A stretch of DNA of 64,000 nt from Brachynemurus nebulosus (GCA_035578155.1 JAPWDM010000007.1:29362413-29426412), one strand, 5' to 3'. Counted from the stretch's first letter, positions 22,856 to 34,821 are shown. The notes: generated from the sequence alone by a model not told the origin. Numbers and translations: made by a program.

Positions 22856-23785
22856 TTAACCCTAGAATCATACGTACTCGTCAAATTCACGACAGACCTT
22901 TACCTGCTCCAGTACTACAACTTGTTGTTGCTTGTCTGTTCTAAAACTGCTGGTATCTAATTTATTTTTTATGATAACACAAAACACGTATCAATTTTGT
23001 TTATAGTTGCTGTCGTTTTGTTTATATTAGTATAGTGTGCATCAATTTGACGACGATGTATGATTAACGTATGATTTTTTTTAAAGATTTGGTACTTTAC
23101 ATATAAAAATTTTTCCTAATTTTTCTAAAATTTATTAAAGATATGGATGTTATAATTAATTTATTCAAAGATTATGATAATGTGAAAGATGATTACAGCT
23201 GTTTGACTTATAGAAACGACATAATACTGAAGTTTTAATATATTGAATCGAAAATTAAAGAATGCGTTTCAAGTGACTTAATAAAAGATTAACAATTTAT
23301 TTTGTGGAAAATATTTTAATTTTCATTATTTTTTGAGATCTTATTCGAAAAATTACTAACACATTTTAGAAAATTTACGAATGTGCCTTATGAGGAAATA
23401 ACTACATATTTACGGGAATATTTGTCACCGAGCAATTTCACATTCTGTAAAGTCACACATGTCCACCGATTCTAATAGTTCATAAATTAATTATTTGAAA
23501 GACATGTCTTATGATACAATTGATGTATTTATTTATTTTTTAATTTTTATAATGAAAATATGTTTTGATAAAAAGATTAAAAAAATTAATAAATATTTAC
23601 ATTAAGAAAGCTTTCCAAATGCAATTTTTGTAAATATTTTGTACGCTTTTGTAGTATTGTTATGTAAAAAAAATGTTTTCTGCAAATATGTAAGTTCTAA
23701 AATTCTCCGTAAAAGTCCGTTCGTTAAATTGACGACCATGTATGTTTAACGTTTCTCGTAGACCAACGTATGATTCTAGGCTTAA
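22856..23785. mobile_element. piggyBac-like MITE, copy C, full length
   Basis: TTAA at 22856-22859 and 23782-23785 flank 922 bp whose tips are CCCTAGAATCATACGT (left) and GCCTAGAATCATACGT (right, minus strand). It is the reverse complement of copy B over its length. There is no transposase coding; it would rely on a piggyBac-type transposase supplied elsewhere. Confidence 0.88.
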
Positions 23786-24472
23786 TCTATATTATAAGCG
23801 TAATGGTTAATTTTAGTGTGGTCATTAATAGCACATACTAATTGTAATCGATGTCTTTGGAACAACATACTAGTGGTCTGTTAGTGCGCCCGCATTCATT
23901 AAGCGTATCCAAAAACCATTCAGATGGAAAAACTCGTTAATTTTTTGTGAAAATATTTGTAACTGAATGTTTTTATTGTTGTTTTTTTGCGGCTAACATA
24001 CACACATTATTTGTTGTGTTTGGTTTTGTGTTTTTTTTTTTTTGGATTTTTTTCTTTGATTCATGTAAAGTTTTTTAAGTCGTTGCTTAATAAACAAATT
24101 TTTTTGTGATTTGCATTCTTTTGTAAAAGTTATAAACATATTTTTTCGTATTAATCAGGGACAATAATTTCTATATGCAAATTTTTATTATTAATTATGA
24201 AAATTGGTTTATTGGGTCACAATTGACCGTGTTTTTTGCAAAATGAATTTTTATAATTTTTTTTCGTGAATTTTTGGTTTGTCTCGCATATCTCGAGAAC
24301 AAATGATGATATCAATTCCGGACTAATTTCATTAGATGCGTAATTAAAAAATGAAGACCCGATAAAGTTTTCAACAAATTCGGATTAGTGGTTTGTTTTT
24401 TGTGATAAAAAACGGAACTAACTTTATTAATATAACAGATTATATGGATTTTTTTTACTATGTCTTTATTAT
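23786..24472. other. Unassigned; one end of a direct repeat
   Basis: GTCTCGCATATCTCGAGAAC at 24281 recurs at 25201 with one change and the same following bases (AAATGATG), 920 bp apart, bracketing the next element. Otherwise nothing recognisable. Confidence 0.4.
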
Positions 24473-25086
24473 GGTTAACTTCAAAAATGCATCACTGCTT
24501 GCATGAGGTAGAGTCAAAAGTTCAAAAACGCATCAGACGCATCACAACGAAAAATCAAAAGTTCATTGTTGCTTTTGATGCGTCAAAACAATACATCAAG
24601 AAATTTGGTGATGCGTGTCCAAGATGCATGTCATATGTATAATGTAGAATTATAACTACTTGCCATACTATGTAGATATTTAACACCAACAGGAATAATT
24701 CCGAAAAACAAATTGTTGAAAAAGATGAATGTATTTACTTTGGATTAAAATTGTTTAAACTATTTGAATACATCTTGCACTCAAAATAGGTATGTAATAT
24801 TTTTTATTCAAATAATTTCAATATTTTCAATTTCAAGTAAGTTCAAGTTGAAATTCAAAGATAATATAACCTATACAAGGACTGTATTGCTATATTATCT
24901 ATAGTCTATCATGCTACATTATCTGTCTTATCTGTAGCCAAATCAGAAGCTAAATGATGCCAATATCTCGTTCAAAAACATCTAATGTGCATCAAGTTTC
25001 AAGAGAGCATCAGCAGCGCATCATGTAGTATTAGGTGCATCAGAAAAGTCATGATGTTGCATCGATTTACATTTTTGAAGTTACCC
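24473..25086. mobile_element. TIR element with GATGC/GCATC-rich interior
   Basis: Left tip GGTTAACTTCAAAAATGCAT and right tip (minus strand GGGTAACTTCAAAAATGTAA) are inverted repeats of about 20 bp. The interior repeats GCATCA / TGATGC many times. No clear target duplication. The in-frame stretch at 24460-24642 reads through these repeats and is not a gene. Confidence 0.6.
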
Positions 25087-26046
25087 TAAATAATGGCCTA
25101 AGAACCTTCTTTAATGTTAAAAACGCCAGTAAATTATTACAAAATTTAAAAAATAAATTAAAAAAAAAAAAGTAAACAAAATTTTTTGTGAAATATTTTT
25201 GTCTCGCATATCTTGAGAACAAATGATGTTATCATTTGTTTGATAAGAGTGGAGTCCCCGCCCTTAGGTACATAAGGCGAAGCTGCCGGTGAGGTGTAAG
25301 AGGCAAAGCCTCTATTGATGACCCGGGGGGGGGAGTCCTCTGAATTAAAAAAAAATTATTCTTGTGCAATAGTCTTTAAGGGCTTTAAGGGCATCCCATG
25401 GGAAGTTGACCGCGTGGATAGACCTGTCTCTCAAAATTTTTACTTTCCAGTTTTTGAAAAACTATTTTTAATCATCGTCACGGTATTTCATAACGAAAAT
25501 AACCGACACACGGAAAGCCGATGGGTAACTCACACTACCCCCGAGAAAGAGTGAGTGAGCGAGCATATCACATATCAACGAATAACCCATGTGTGCTCAC
25601 AGTTCGGATCAGTACTATTGTCAGTTCTGGCTAGTGACGCCAGTGTCGTGCAAGTTGTAGATTAGTAGTCAGCCAAATGTGCAACAAAGGTTCATAGCAC
25701 TGGTGGAACATTGGTAACATTGGTAACAGTACCTCTGATATTGTAGTTTCAATTGTCCTAAAATAATAAATGTAATTCAATGTGCTGATCACGTATTCGA
25801 CAATAATGGCACGTATCTTCTAATTTAGTAGCTCCAAGGAGCGAGCTACATGCGCCACGTATGTATGTGTAATATGTGCATTTGTGTATGTGAAGGAAGA
25901 GTATTGTGTCGTTTGCCTGTAGTCGCTATCTCCAGATATTGTATATTTTTTGGTCATGCGTTAAAATTTACAGACACCTTCAACAACTGGGCTTTGTGTT
26001 TCACGTTCATACGTCTGCAATCTGGATCGGTATTTCCATATTTTAG
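25087..26046. other. Unassigned; nothing recognised
   Basis: Includes a G-run at about 25325-25333. The frame at 25315-25554 and the one at 25850-26050 show no domain and have no splice context I can defend. Confidence 0.3.
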
Positions 26047-26908
26047 TTAAGGGGGACACACTAGTGTGACCGCCTGAAAAAAAGGTGATTTTTGGGAATT
26101 TTTTTAAATAAAACTACTGTATGGAATGTTTTAATATTTTAAGGATATATTCGTTGATATATAATAAATTCGTGATAAAATTTTTGGACAAAAAAATTGA
26201 AAATTCAGTGAGTTATTCGAGATCTCCCAAGGCTCCCCAAAAAAAAGTTCCCCCACTGCTGTAGCAAAAACCAAAAAGCCTATTAAACTAGAAGGTATGG
26301 TCCGTACCTGAATCTCAATCGAAAAAAAAGTTGAAATTTAACGAAATGGCGGAGTTTTTAAAAAAAAAATTTCAAATTTTGCGCGAAAATTTGATGATTT
26401 TTGGCCTGCAAAAGTTACATTTTTTATTCGATCGAAAAGCTGGAGGTTCATGGCACGAAGAAATATATATAAAAGAAGCTCCGATAAGAATCAAATCGAT
26501 CGGATGATTTGTCTTCGAGTTATAACTGCAGCAAATTTGAAAAATGTAGTTTTTCTTTACCTTACCTTTTCACTGAGAATTTTTACTAAAATTATTTACG
26601 ATGTACTCACTATAACGGTCATAGAAAACTAGATGAGTCGTTTAAATGTGCCAGGGTCTAGTTTCTCCACAACATGTGACTGGCAGCCACGTCCAGAAAC
26701 TCCCGACCTATCAACCTTCATACATTTCTCAATACCTCAAAGTTAACAATGAAAATCAGAATCCACTCTTCGGATGGCTGTAACTCAAAAACTATTTGGG
26801 ATATGCAGTTGAAATTTTAGTATGTTATTTTTAAAGGTATGAACTATAGAAACATGCAAAAAAATTTTCCAATTATTTGAAAACGCCACACTAGTGGTTC
26901 CCCTTAAG
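26047..26908. mobile_element. TTAA element, GGGGGACACACTAGTGTG family, full length
   Basis: TTAA at 26047-26050 and 26905-26908 bound 862 bp with tips GGGGGACACACTAGTGTGAC (left) and GGGGAACCACTAGTGTGGC (right, minus strand). Partial copies lie at 7990-8212, in the unit ending at 9552, and at 59123-59867. The exact TTAA target suggests piggyBac-type mobilisation, although the tip is unlike the other TTAA family here. Confidence 0.8.
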
Positions 26909-27651
26909 AAGTACGACTTCGATCGAATCCGATCATATTTCTTCTACAAAGCGAGTTCGTCATTTTCAAATTTCAAATTCCTACTGTACAATGTACATAG
27001 TTTTCGGGAACAATCTCTGTGACGGAATTAAGGCACGGAACCCTAGCACGACAACACAAAGGACACTAAATAAAATGAAGACATTATTTAAAATTTCTCT
27101 CCGTTACTGTTAAGAATGAATTATCCTTGACAGATTGTTGACAATATGCCAGATTTCATGGAAGCGAGTAGCGCAAGTGGTTATGGCGTAAACAGCAAAA
27201 TGAAAACAATAACACTGATGTCTCAGTCATAATTTTTCACTTATCATTCAAAAACATCACATAATTCAACGCATCATGTCTTTATTATTAAAATTGACCA
27301 TTGAAAGCGGACGAAAAAAAAATTGGACAACCCTTAAATTATCCTAAAATATGAATGAAACAAAAGGTGTGCACACGGTGAATAAATTGTAAATTTTCAG
27401 TAGCTTCCTCAGTTAAAAATAAAACAAATTTATTTAAATATTATTGTACAGGGTGTTATAAACATTGTTTGTCACAAATTTATGTAGATTTACTAACAAT
27501 ACGATAAGGGGGCGTCCATAAATTACGTAATTCCATTCTAACTTCTCTGAACACATAAAACACTTTTCTGTACTACGTAACCAAATGGTAACATTCACAT
27601 TCATGTTTGTTTTAATTGTACCAAATAAAATAAAGAATTACTTCTTTTCTA
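26909..27651. other. Unassigned; nothing recognised
   Basis: AT-rich sequence without paired termini or frames of note. Confidence 0.3.
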
Positions 27652-28861
27652 TATGAGGAGTAGTCGAAAGAAGGTAACATTTCCATCGCTGCTTTTTTTC
27701 AAAAATCACTAAACTTTCTTTAGTGTTTTCAGTAGAGATGGGATTCTACCCGGAATTTTCCCGGGAAAATTCCCAAAGTGGGTAAAAACGGGGTAAATTC
27801 CCGGGAAAATTCCCGAAAAGTGGGTATTTATTTTAATTTACTATTTATCGTAATATTTTTGAATTAAACTATAAAAACCACTGTTTCATAAAGAATGTTT
27901 GCTAAACGTAAATAATTAATCTTCATACTACATAAATACTAATTAATATATCACGTTATTATACAATTTTTGTTCGACAGTTTTTCTATAGACAATTTAT
28001 TTTCGTGGCTAGTTGTACAATACGCGTTTCATTTTTCGGTGTCAATTTCCTGGGCCTACCACGACAGTTTTTTCCATAGTTTTCGCCCCTTTAGATTATG
28101 TTTTAAGTACTACAATTTCCAAAACGTTGAAATTTTAGCTCGATTCTCACTTGTCAATATTGAATTCGTGGCATTTTAATTTTTTTTTTTTAAAACGTAG
28201 ATATTTCTCTGAAATTTGAACACATTGAGTTATAAATTTAAATTAATTGCTAACTTCGTTGAAAAGTCATCTTAAGTTGATCCGACATAATATGTACGCT
28301 TGTATTTTTAAATTTAAAGATAAATAAACATTCAGTATGTACTGAAGTGGTTTTATGATAATAATAATTAAAAAACTTTACATCAACATTATATTATGTA
28401 AACCTCCACGCACAATTAACAAATATATTGAGATCTAATTAAAAACACATTTGCAAAGAAGTACAACTAAGTAATCGTTTTTACCCAGGTTTTGGGAATT
28501 TTCCCGGGAAAATACCCAATAAATACCCAAATGGGAATTTACCCGGGAAAATTCCCACTGGGAATTTTCCCGTCGCCCATCTCTAGTTTTCAGCTACTAA
28601 ATCTAATAATCTAAATCTAATATTACATAAGAAAATGTCATTTTTTGTTAGAACTAAAATAATACTTTTACAAAAGAAATGGATATGTTCCTTTTTGTTC
28701 GAAAACCGAGATTGGGACTCGTTTTTAGGGGAAAATTATTGTTACTTAACACGTCAAATTCAACTAGGATGTGTAGTTTAATAGATATAAGTACGATTCT
28801 GCAAAAAAAAGCAAAAAGCCAAAAAGTGGAAATGTTACCTTCTGTTCGACTATTCCTCATA
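27652..28861. mobile_element. TA-flanked MITE with about 36-bp TIRs, interrupted by hAT
   Basis: Left arm TATGAGGAGTAGTCGAAAGA and right arm (minus strand TATGAGGAATAGTCGAACAG) continue into AAGGTAACATTTCCA on both sides. TA lies at 27652-27653 and 28860-28861. Without the nested hAT (27733-28585 plus one TSD) the element would be about 350 bp. Confidence 0.75.
27733..28585. mobile_element. hAT element with TTCCCGGGAA subterminal repeats
   Basis: GTTTTCAG at 27725-27732 and 28586-28593 is a perfect 8-bp TSD. The tip TAGAGATGGG appears at both ends in inverted orientation, followed by several palindromic TTTTCCCGGGAAAA words on each side. The 640-bp interior is AT-rich with only a short meaningless frame (27970-28179). 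A non-autonomous or gutted hAT. Confidence 0.88.
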
Positions 28862-29124
28862 GAACCCTTCTTTCCCACAAAACGCTCCCAAAAAAAACAG
28901 AGGCGGATACCCCTGTAGGAACGTTGCTCTCAAGTACATTATATTGCTTTTTTGACATTGAAAATCTTAATAATTAAAAAAACCATGACAAAATTTGCAT
29001 TTGTCTCCGTTCAGGGAGGGAGTCCAGACCTCTACGACCACCTCCTGTATTCACGCTTGATCGTATATTTTCAATTTTGGTAAAAAAGGACAAGAACGAT
29101 TTCAAAAACCTAGCATTCACTTCC

Positions 29125-29460
29125 AGATTCATTATTCGATTTCAGTGGTTTTTAAGGCACTGAAAAATTTTAATAACCCTAATGACGTCATGAAATTAAA
29201 AAAAAAATTTTTGTCCCAAATCAAACTTTGTGAAAGTGAACTGTATTAAAGTGGTTGATGAAACTATTGCTGTCAAAATGACGAAATTCCTTTAAGAAAT
29301 TCGATTAATTTGATAAAAGTCTTCTTTCCTGTGGCGTTATCTACTTAAGTTTAGTAAAAATGAACACTACGGCATCCAGTTCCATCATTTTATTGTTCCG
29401 TTTTGCGGTTTTTAAGGCAGTAAAAAATTTCTGTAATAGACTTAATGACGTTAACAAATT
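29125..29460 (+). repeat. Diverged direct repeat, about 260-bp spacing
   Basis: GTGGTTTTTAAGGCACTGAAAAATTT..TAATGACGTCA near 29141 returns as GCGGTTTTTAAGGCAGTAAAAAATTT..TAATGACGTTA near 29405. Flanking words also match loosely. Origin unknown. Confidence 0.5.
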
Positions 29461-29507
29461 AAAAAATTTGACAGAAGTCTTTTCCTGATGGTTCTGGATA
29501 CTTAATA

Positions 29508-29791
29508 GGGTACTTGACTGAAGTTACAAAAATATTCTAAAAAGCATTGTTTTTCCACATTAGTTAAGTAATTTTTTTATTTTCGACAGATTCTGTAAAA
29601 AATCATCGAAAAAATAACCCTACAATTTCAAATGAGAAAAAGGCGGGAAAAACACCTCACTATAGTGACGTCACAGTTTGAAGCAACTAAACGTCAATGT
29701 CAATATTTATAACCTCAAAATTTTGATTATATTCATAAAATGTCAAAGTAAAAGCAAGTATTTATTTGAATTCTGGTCGATTATTATTACT

Positions 29792-29876
<85 letters not shown>

Positions 29877-30151
29877 CTAATATAAATATTCAAAAGAAAA
29901 CACAATTTCACCTCACCGATGAAAATTATATCAAAATTGACATATTTAGCTACAAAATGTTACGTCATTTTCAAGAAATGGCGCGTTTTCGCTAATTTGA
30001 ATATTTGTTGAAAAATGGCGATTTTCAAAATAAAATTTCTAGGTAGTTATCAAATTTTTTTTATATTTCATCATTAAAATTGAGCATATGTAATGATAAT
30101 GTACAGAATTATTTAACATTTGACACAAATTTTAAATACAGTCAAGTACCG
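29508..30151. mobile_element. TA-flanked MITE with internal (TA)n microsatellite
   Basis: TA at 29506-29507 precedes GGGTACTTGACTG, and CAGTCAAGTACCG at the right is followed by TA at 30152-30153. The TIR is about 13 bp, the element 644 bp. A (TA)n tract fills about 29797-29873. Frames made of Tyr-Ile repeats across it are artefacts. Confidence 0.65.
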
Positions 30152-30153
30152 TA

Positions 30154-30897
30154 TTTGGCAAAATTGAAAAATACGTTTTATTTATGCTTTCAAAAGATGT
30201 AAGCCAAAACCAAACTGTCACCTGATCGACATTAAAGTAACACGTGCGCAAGTAACATTATATTTTATCACGAAAGCTGTAAGAGACTATTATGTGTACC
30301 TATATCTGTGTCATTCTGTACACCTGGCGAACATACGTTATCAGTTGTTAACATCAAAACACAAAAAATTAAAAAAAAAAAAACATTTCACGGTATCCTT
30401 TTTTTGTGGTTGATATCTTAATATAAACTATATGGGTAGATCTTAAATAACAGTGCTTACCCGTATCCACTTCCTAGAAGGGCACGTATCGGGTATGCAG
30501 GCATAGAGCACACTTGCGCGGACATTATAATTAATTTTTATGTGCATGCATTATCATTTTTTGTGTTTTTGTGTCTTTTTTTTTTCTACAGCAAAAAAAA
30601 TTGATTTTATCCTGTGGAATATTAAAGGATTACATTTTTATATCGTCAACACCCCCTGTTTGGTAGTTCACCGAACAAATTATTCTGAATACTGAATAAA
30701 ATTATCAAAAAAAAGTGTAAATATTGGGCTTGGCTTAGGATCCGAATATTTGGCAACTATTCGGTATTCAACCTATTCGGCCGAATATCGAATAGTGACG
30801 ACGAAATATAATCTGATGCATGTATTTACTAAGTAAACAAAAAATATCCTTAAATTATGTTTACTTTCAATAACATTCCCTATTAATTATTACGTAA
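30154..30897. other. Unassigned with a TATTCGG/CCGAATA short array
   Basis: At about 30739-30800 the word CCGAATA and its complement TATTCGG recur five to six times, like the subterminal arrays of hAT elements, but no end pair or TSD was found. The remainder is AT-rich. Confidence 0.35.
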
Positions 30898-31112
30898 TAC
30901 AGTGAAACCTGCCAAGTTGGACACCTCTGTATACTGGACACCTGCTCAAGTTGGACACTTTTCAATTGGCCTGGCGAAATTACATTGTTTTAAATGCATA
31001 TTAATACTTATAAGTTGGACACCTCTATATGTTGGAAACCTGTCTAATTTGGACAGTTTTTTAAAATGATTTTTGATATTTTGACCTGTTTACGTTGGAC
31101 ATTCATGTATTT

Positions 31113-31218
31113 TACACGTGACCGAAACACGTGTTAGTTATGTTATGACAGTTATAATAATTGAATTTTTACACGTGACCGAAACACGTGTTAGTTATGT
31201 CCTAAAAATATAAAAGCT
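31113..31218 (+). promoter_or_regulatory. Putative Tigger promoter: duplicated CACGTG block and TATA box
   Basis: The block TTTACACGTGACCGAAACAC then GTGTTAGTTATG occurs twice, near 31115 and 31169, each containing a CACGTG E-box and the partial palindrome CACGTGACCGAAACACGTG. About 10 bases after the second lies AATATAAAAGC, a good TATA box, about 100 bases before the ATG at 31308. The role is inferred from layout. Confidence 0.5.
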
Positions 31219-31307
31219 CGGCAGTCACAATGGTTATTAGTCAATAATCAGCAGTGATTTCATGTGTACAGATCTCTTGAATATTTATTAGTTACAAATT
31301 TAGCACC

Positions 31308-31394
31308 ATGAGTTCGAAGCGAAAATGTTTAGTAGAATTGACCATTGAAAAGAAAAATATTGATACGTATATGTGTGTATATGTATTACTTTAA
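31308..31394 (+). pseudogene. Truncated N-terminus of a Tigger-like transposase
   Basis: The ATG at 31308 has a good context (CACCATGA) and reads MSSKRKCLVELTIEKKNID, then drifts into unrelated codons and a stop at 31392-31394. The MSSKRK...LTIEKK start matches the beginning of the CENP-B/psq-type helix-turn-helix in Tigger/Jerky-like proteins, where the family continues with an EI.. helix and, much later, a DDE catalytic domain. About 15-18 residues survive. No function can remain. Confidence 0.6.
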
Positions 31395-31763
31395 AAATAA
31401 TTAATTTTGCATTATATTCTAAATTAGTGTTAACCTTAAAATTACTAAGCGTAGATGATTTTGGTATTTTGCATATGTTGGACACCTGTTTATGTTGGAC
31501 AGTTTTTGATTGCACCGCGGGTGTCCAACTTAAACAGGTTCTACTGTATATATTTTATTGAAAACAAAGCAATTAATAGCCCAAAAAGGTTTATTTATTT
31601 ATTTTTTTCATACTTTATTGCTTATATTCATGCACAGGATATTTTTCTGGCGCTCACAATAGAAAAACTGGATGCTTTTACCAAAAAAAAAAAACTTAGC
31701 GCTTTAAAATATTTATAATACGTAATGATAATTTTGAAAAAGGAAAGTTAAGTATTTCAATTT

Positions 31764-32104
31764 ATATGTGTGTGTGTCCGCGCGATAACTCTAGAAGTAT
31801 CCAATTTTTACGAAATTGGTGAAAACATTGGAAGTCCCAAACCCTTGGATGAGTTCGTCAGCCAGACACATCGAATGCCAGGAACATGGTTTTTGTTATT
31901 GCAAAAAATTTCCACTTATTCAAAAGTTTTTTGTTTCCACTTATTCTAAAAAGCGAAATTTTTTTACACCATTTAAAAGAGGAGAAAAAATTACATAAAA
32001 AAACTCTTTAAACTATTGTTCTGTGTCAACTAGTTTCCCAGAAAAACTAATTTTTATAAAAGGAAATTCGGTACGTTATGCAGGATGCTGTGACAGGGGT
32101 ATTT
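31764..32104 (+). mobile_element. HINE copy, 5'-truncated
   Basis: Matches copy 1 from just after the microsatellite (GCGATAACTCT..) to the end TGACAGGGGTATTT. The 5' third, with its AGCGAATTTCC repeat, is absent. The retained open frame (GKVPNPWM..-like) is shared by other copies only because the DNA is similar. Confidence 0.75.
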
Positions 32105-32569
32105 AATAACCAAATATTATTTTCATTGCATTGCAATACATGCATACAAAATACAGTTATGTACAAAAATATTCCATCAATATTTTTGAACTATTGAATA
32201 TTATTGGGTGTTTGTTTTTTTGATAAAGGATAGCGCGACCGGTAGTGGGCACTGTACAGTGACCGAAAATATCCCGCTCGGACAGGCCATTGTTCACATT
32301 TACGAATAAATTTTCATGAATTTTAAAATTATTACTCAATCGCGATCGGTTACAAAAAAAGTACATACCGATCAAATAGACACAAATTGCTTATTTCAAA
32401 CATGTACTCGTCATAATGGTCAGTTGTGGTCATTGATATGGCCATAATTTTATTAATATGAATATATCCACAATTTTTTTTTATATCCGTTCATTTTATT
32501 ATTAAGAAAGTCATCACCAAGACAATACTGTTTGATCAAATGTCCATATAATATATTTTGTATGTACAT
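32105..32569. other. Unassigned; nothing recognised
   Basis: AT-rich with no supported frame, array or termini. Confidence 0.3.
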
Positions 32570-32890
32570 GTAAAGTTTTCACATGATAGTGACCGGTGGT
32601 CACTTATGAATTCCAGTCACTCACGTTGGGAGGAGTTAGGCATTCAACAATACTCACTGACTTCCATCAACAATTCTCTAATAATGCTTCGTTGGACATC
32701 ACGTCATTCGATTCAATCACAATATTACAGTGGTACTCAAACAAACAGATAATTCGGACGTATTAAGGGGCCAACTGTTTGATTTATACTCACTGTAAAA
32801 ACCGTTATTTCTATTGGATTCGCTGGGAATCGATTCCAGGATCTCCCGATAACCAGTCAAGCCCCTTAACACTTATGCCATCGATTCCTT
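32570..32890 (-). repeat. Possible tRNA-derived SINE
   Basis: On the minus strand, TGGCATAAGTG (32880-32870) resembles an RNA polymerase III A box and GAATCGATTCC (within 32837-32826) a B box, 9 of 11 positions fitting GGTTCGANTCC, about 40 bases apart as in tRNA-derived SINEs. TTAAGGGG follows the A box as in tRNA-Ser/Leu. A less AT-rich body of about 240 bases follows. No poly-A or target duplication was found. Confidence 0.4.
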
Positions 32891-32929
32891 GTTCGATAAC
32901 CACTCCACTTCGATAAAGAATCTTTAAAG

Positions 32930-33634
32930 GAATTAATTTAGAGACTAAGAATAGCTCCAAGTCATTGGTTGATGCATCAGACGTTATTTTTTATTTGAAA
33001 AGTGCTCGAAAAAATTTAATGAAACATAATTTTTTTTTTTTTAAATTTGTCAAAATGTGTTGATAAGTGAGAGTTACCTTATTAAAAGGAAATTAATTTT
33101 TTAAAAAAAACTTTGAGGACAGTTGGGAATAAACTAGACACCACCTTAATCAATTGTTTTGGTACTACTAGTTAAAAATTAATTGAATTGCAATTATAAA
33201 AATAGAAATTTCTTTTTGATACATTAAAAAGATATTTTTCGAACGTTGCAACATTTATTTATAATTAATTCATGTGACACCAAGTTACTTAAGTCAATTC
33301 AAAAAAAATATTTTTGGGCTACTTAAGTCACTTTGTTCAATACAATTTATGTGTTACAGGTTGAGTAATGTTTAGTAAAAATAATTTTATTACTGTTTTT
33401 GTATGCAAAATCAATACAGTTTGAATTGGATTTTAAAAATAATTTTTAATTCAATAATATACACTACGTTATAATAAGAAAGGGCTTTTTTCAAATGAAT
33501 TATGATCAGAGTTAATTATTTTTTCAATTATTTTAACCGTTTTGAAATCGAAAATTAAACAAATGTACAAAATGTTTTTTTTTTTTTCGGAAAATTTTCA
33601 CGAAAAGAGACATTGGTCTATAGATGTTTTGGTT
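32930..33634. other. Unassigned; nothing recognised
   Basis: AT-rich; no supported feature. Confidence 0.3.
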
Positions 33635-34012
33635 GGCAGTCTTGGTCTTGGTCTTGTTCTTGCATTAAGAATCTTGGTCTTGGTCTTGCTAGAGCAGTTT
33701 GAGTCTTGGTGTTGGTCTTGGTATTGCTAAAGAATCTTGCACTTTCTTGCATTTTTTTATTAGCGAATTTTTTCCTTCTAAAATCAGAATTTTCTCTCTT
33801 TATGGTATTAATTATACTCTTAAACTATTTAAATAATTTAGCAAGAGTCTTGCTTTTTTCTTGCTATTGTCTTGGTCTTGCTCACTTGAGTCTTGGTATT
33901 GGTCTTGCAGCCATACTTATAGTCTTGCTCTTGGTATACATAGTCTTGGTCTTGCAAAAAATGCAAGACCAAGACAAGACTGCAAGACCAAGACTAATTT
34001 TGCTCATCACTA
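33635..34012. mobile_element. CAAGAC-array hAT element, copy 2, 5'-truncated
   Basis: Carries the GTCTTG array, the shared middle (TTTTTCCTTCTAAAATCAG..) and the right end CTAATTTTGCTCATCACTA at 34012. The left tip TAGTGATGAG is missing, so no TSD can be read. It lies flush against bases homologous to 2120 of the MITE at 2055-2516, so its insertion site was inside another copy of that MITE. Confidence 0.85.
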
Positions 34013-34355
34013 CTGGAAAATGCTCTTTTCTTGGATGTAATGCAAATGTAACCAATCAGAACACTATCGGTTGAAATAGCCTCAAGTATATATGCATATT
34101 TTTACCGCCTAACTGATAAACTAAAGAAAAAAAATTAAACTTGGGTAAAAAAATTTTTTTCCTCATTTATATTGTTAATTAATGCATTAGATCAGTTTAA
34201 TCGAAAAATTAATATATAATCTCATTTAAAAATCTACAAGTTTGTATCATAGCTCGAAAACCATAAGAGCTATAAAGCTCCTGACTATCAATCGGTTGCC
34301 CCTATTGATATCTACAACTCTTATTTGAACAATTTTTCGATTAAATAAATGTTTT
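34013..34355 (+). mobile_element. Copy of the 2055-2516 MITE, both ends missing
   Basis: Closely follows bases 2120-2465, including CTTGGATGTAATG, CACTATCGGTTGAA, and AGAGCTATAAAGCTCCTGAC. The long TIRs are absent: on the left because of the hAT copy, on the right by sequence divergence. Confidence 0.75.
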
Positions 34356-34819
34356 TCACGTCGATAAAAAATGTTTTTGTATTTCGAGTAGATGATTTTC
34401 ATAATTTTATTTAGAAATTGCAGTCGTAGTGTCGTCAAGGTTTGAATATGTCAAGGCCGAATTAAATTTTACAATATTTTTAAGTAACAATATTTGAAGA
34501 GTTAAGTTTCGTTTTCATATCATGCAAACTTTACAAAATTTTCTCAAAAGACTGCCTTTACGTATTTAATTTCAGTACGTTTGATATTTTCTAAACTTTT
34601 TTTTTTTTTTAATTAATATAAATAATGATAAAAAAATTTATAGAATAAGTTTAAAGTAAAAAAAGCATTTTGCATTTTGTAATCCATTTTAAATAACTAT
34701 TTTCCATTTTCAAAAATATGTTCAGCAAAACAATTTTCCATTTTGTATTTTAAATGCATTTTTGGAAACCATTTTCCATTTTCTATTTTAAATGGTTTCT
34801 ATAACCATTTTTCCCAGCC

Positions 34820-34821
<2 letters not shown>
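34356..34821. other. Unassigned; possible hAT terminus near 34805-34820
   Basis: On the minus strand from about 34820 the sequence starts AAAGGGCTGGGAAAAATGG and is followed by repeated AAAATGG words; this resembles a hAT end, with no partner found. Confidence 0.3.

Larger units (their letters stand above)
30900..31546 (+). mobile_element. pogo/Tigger-like element, internally deleted
   Basis: TA at 30898-30899 precedes CAGTGAAACCTGCCAAGTTG, and the right end read on the minus strand is CAGTAGAACCTGTTTAAGTT, followed outside by TA at 31547-31548. Repeats of AGTTGGACACCT fill both subterminal regions, as in Tigger elements. It retains a promoter and the first codons of the transposase, then jumps to the right terminal region, so most of the gene is deleted. 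Confidence 0.85.
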
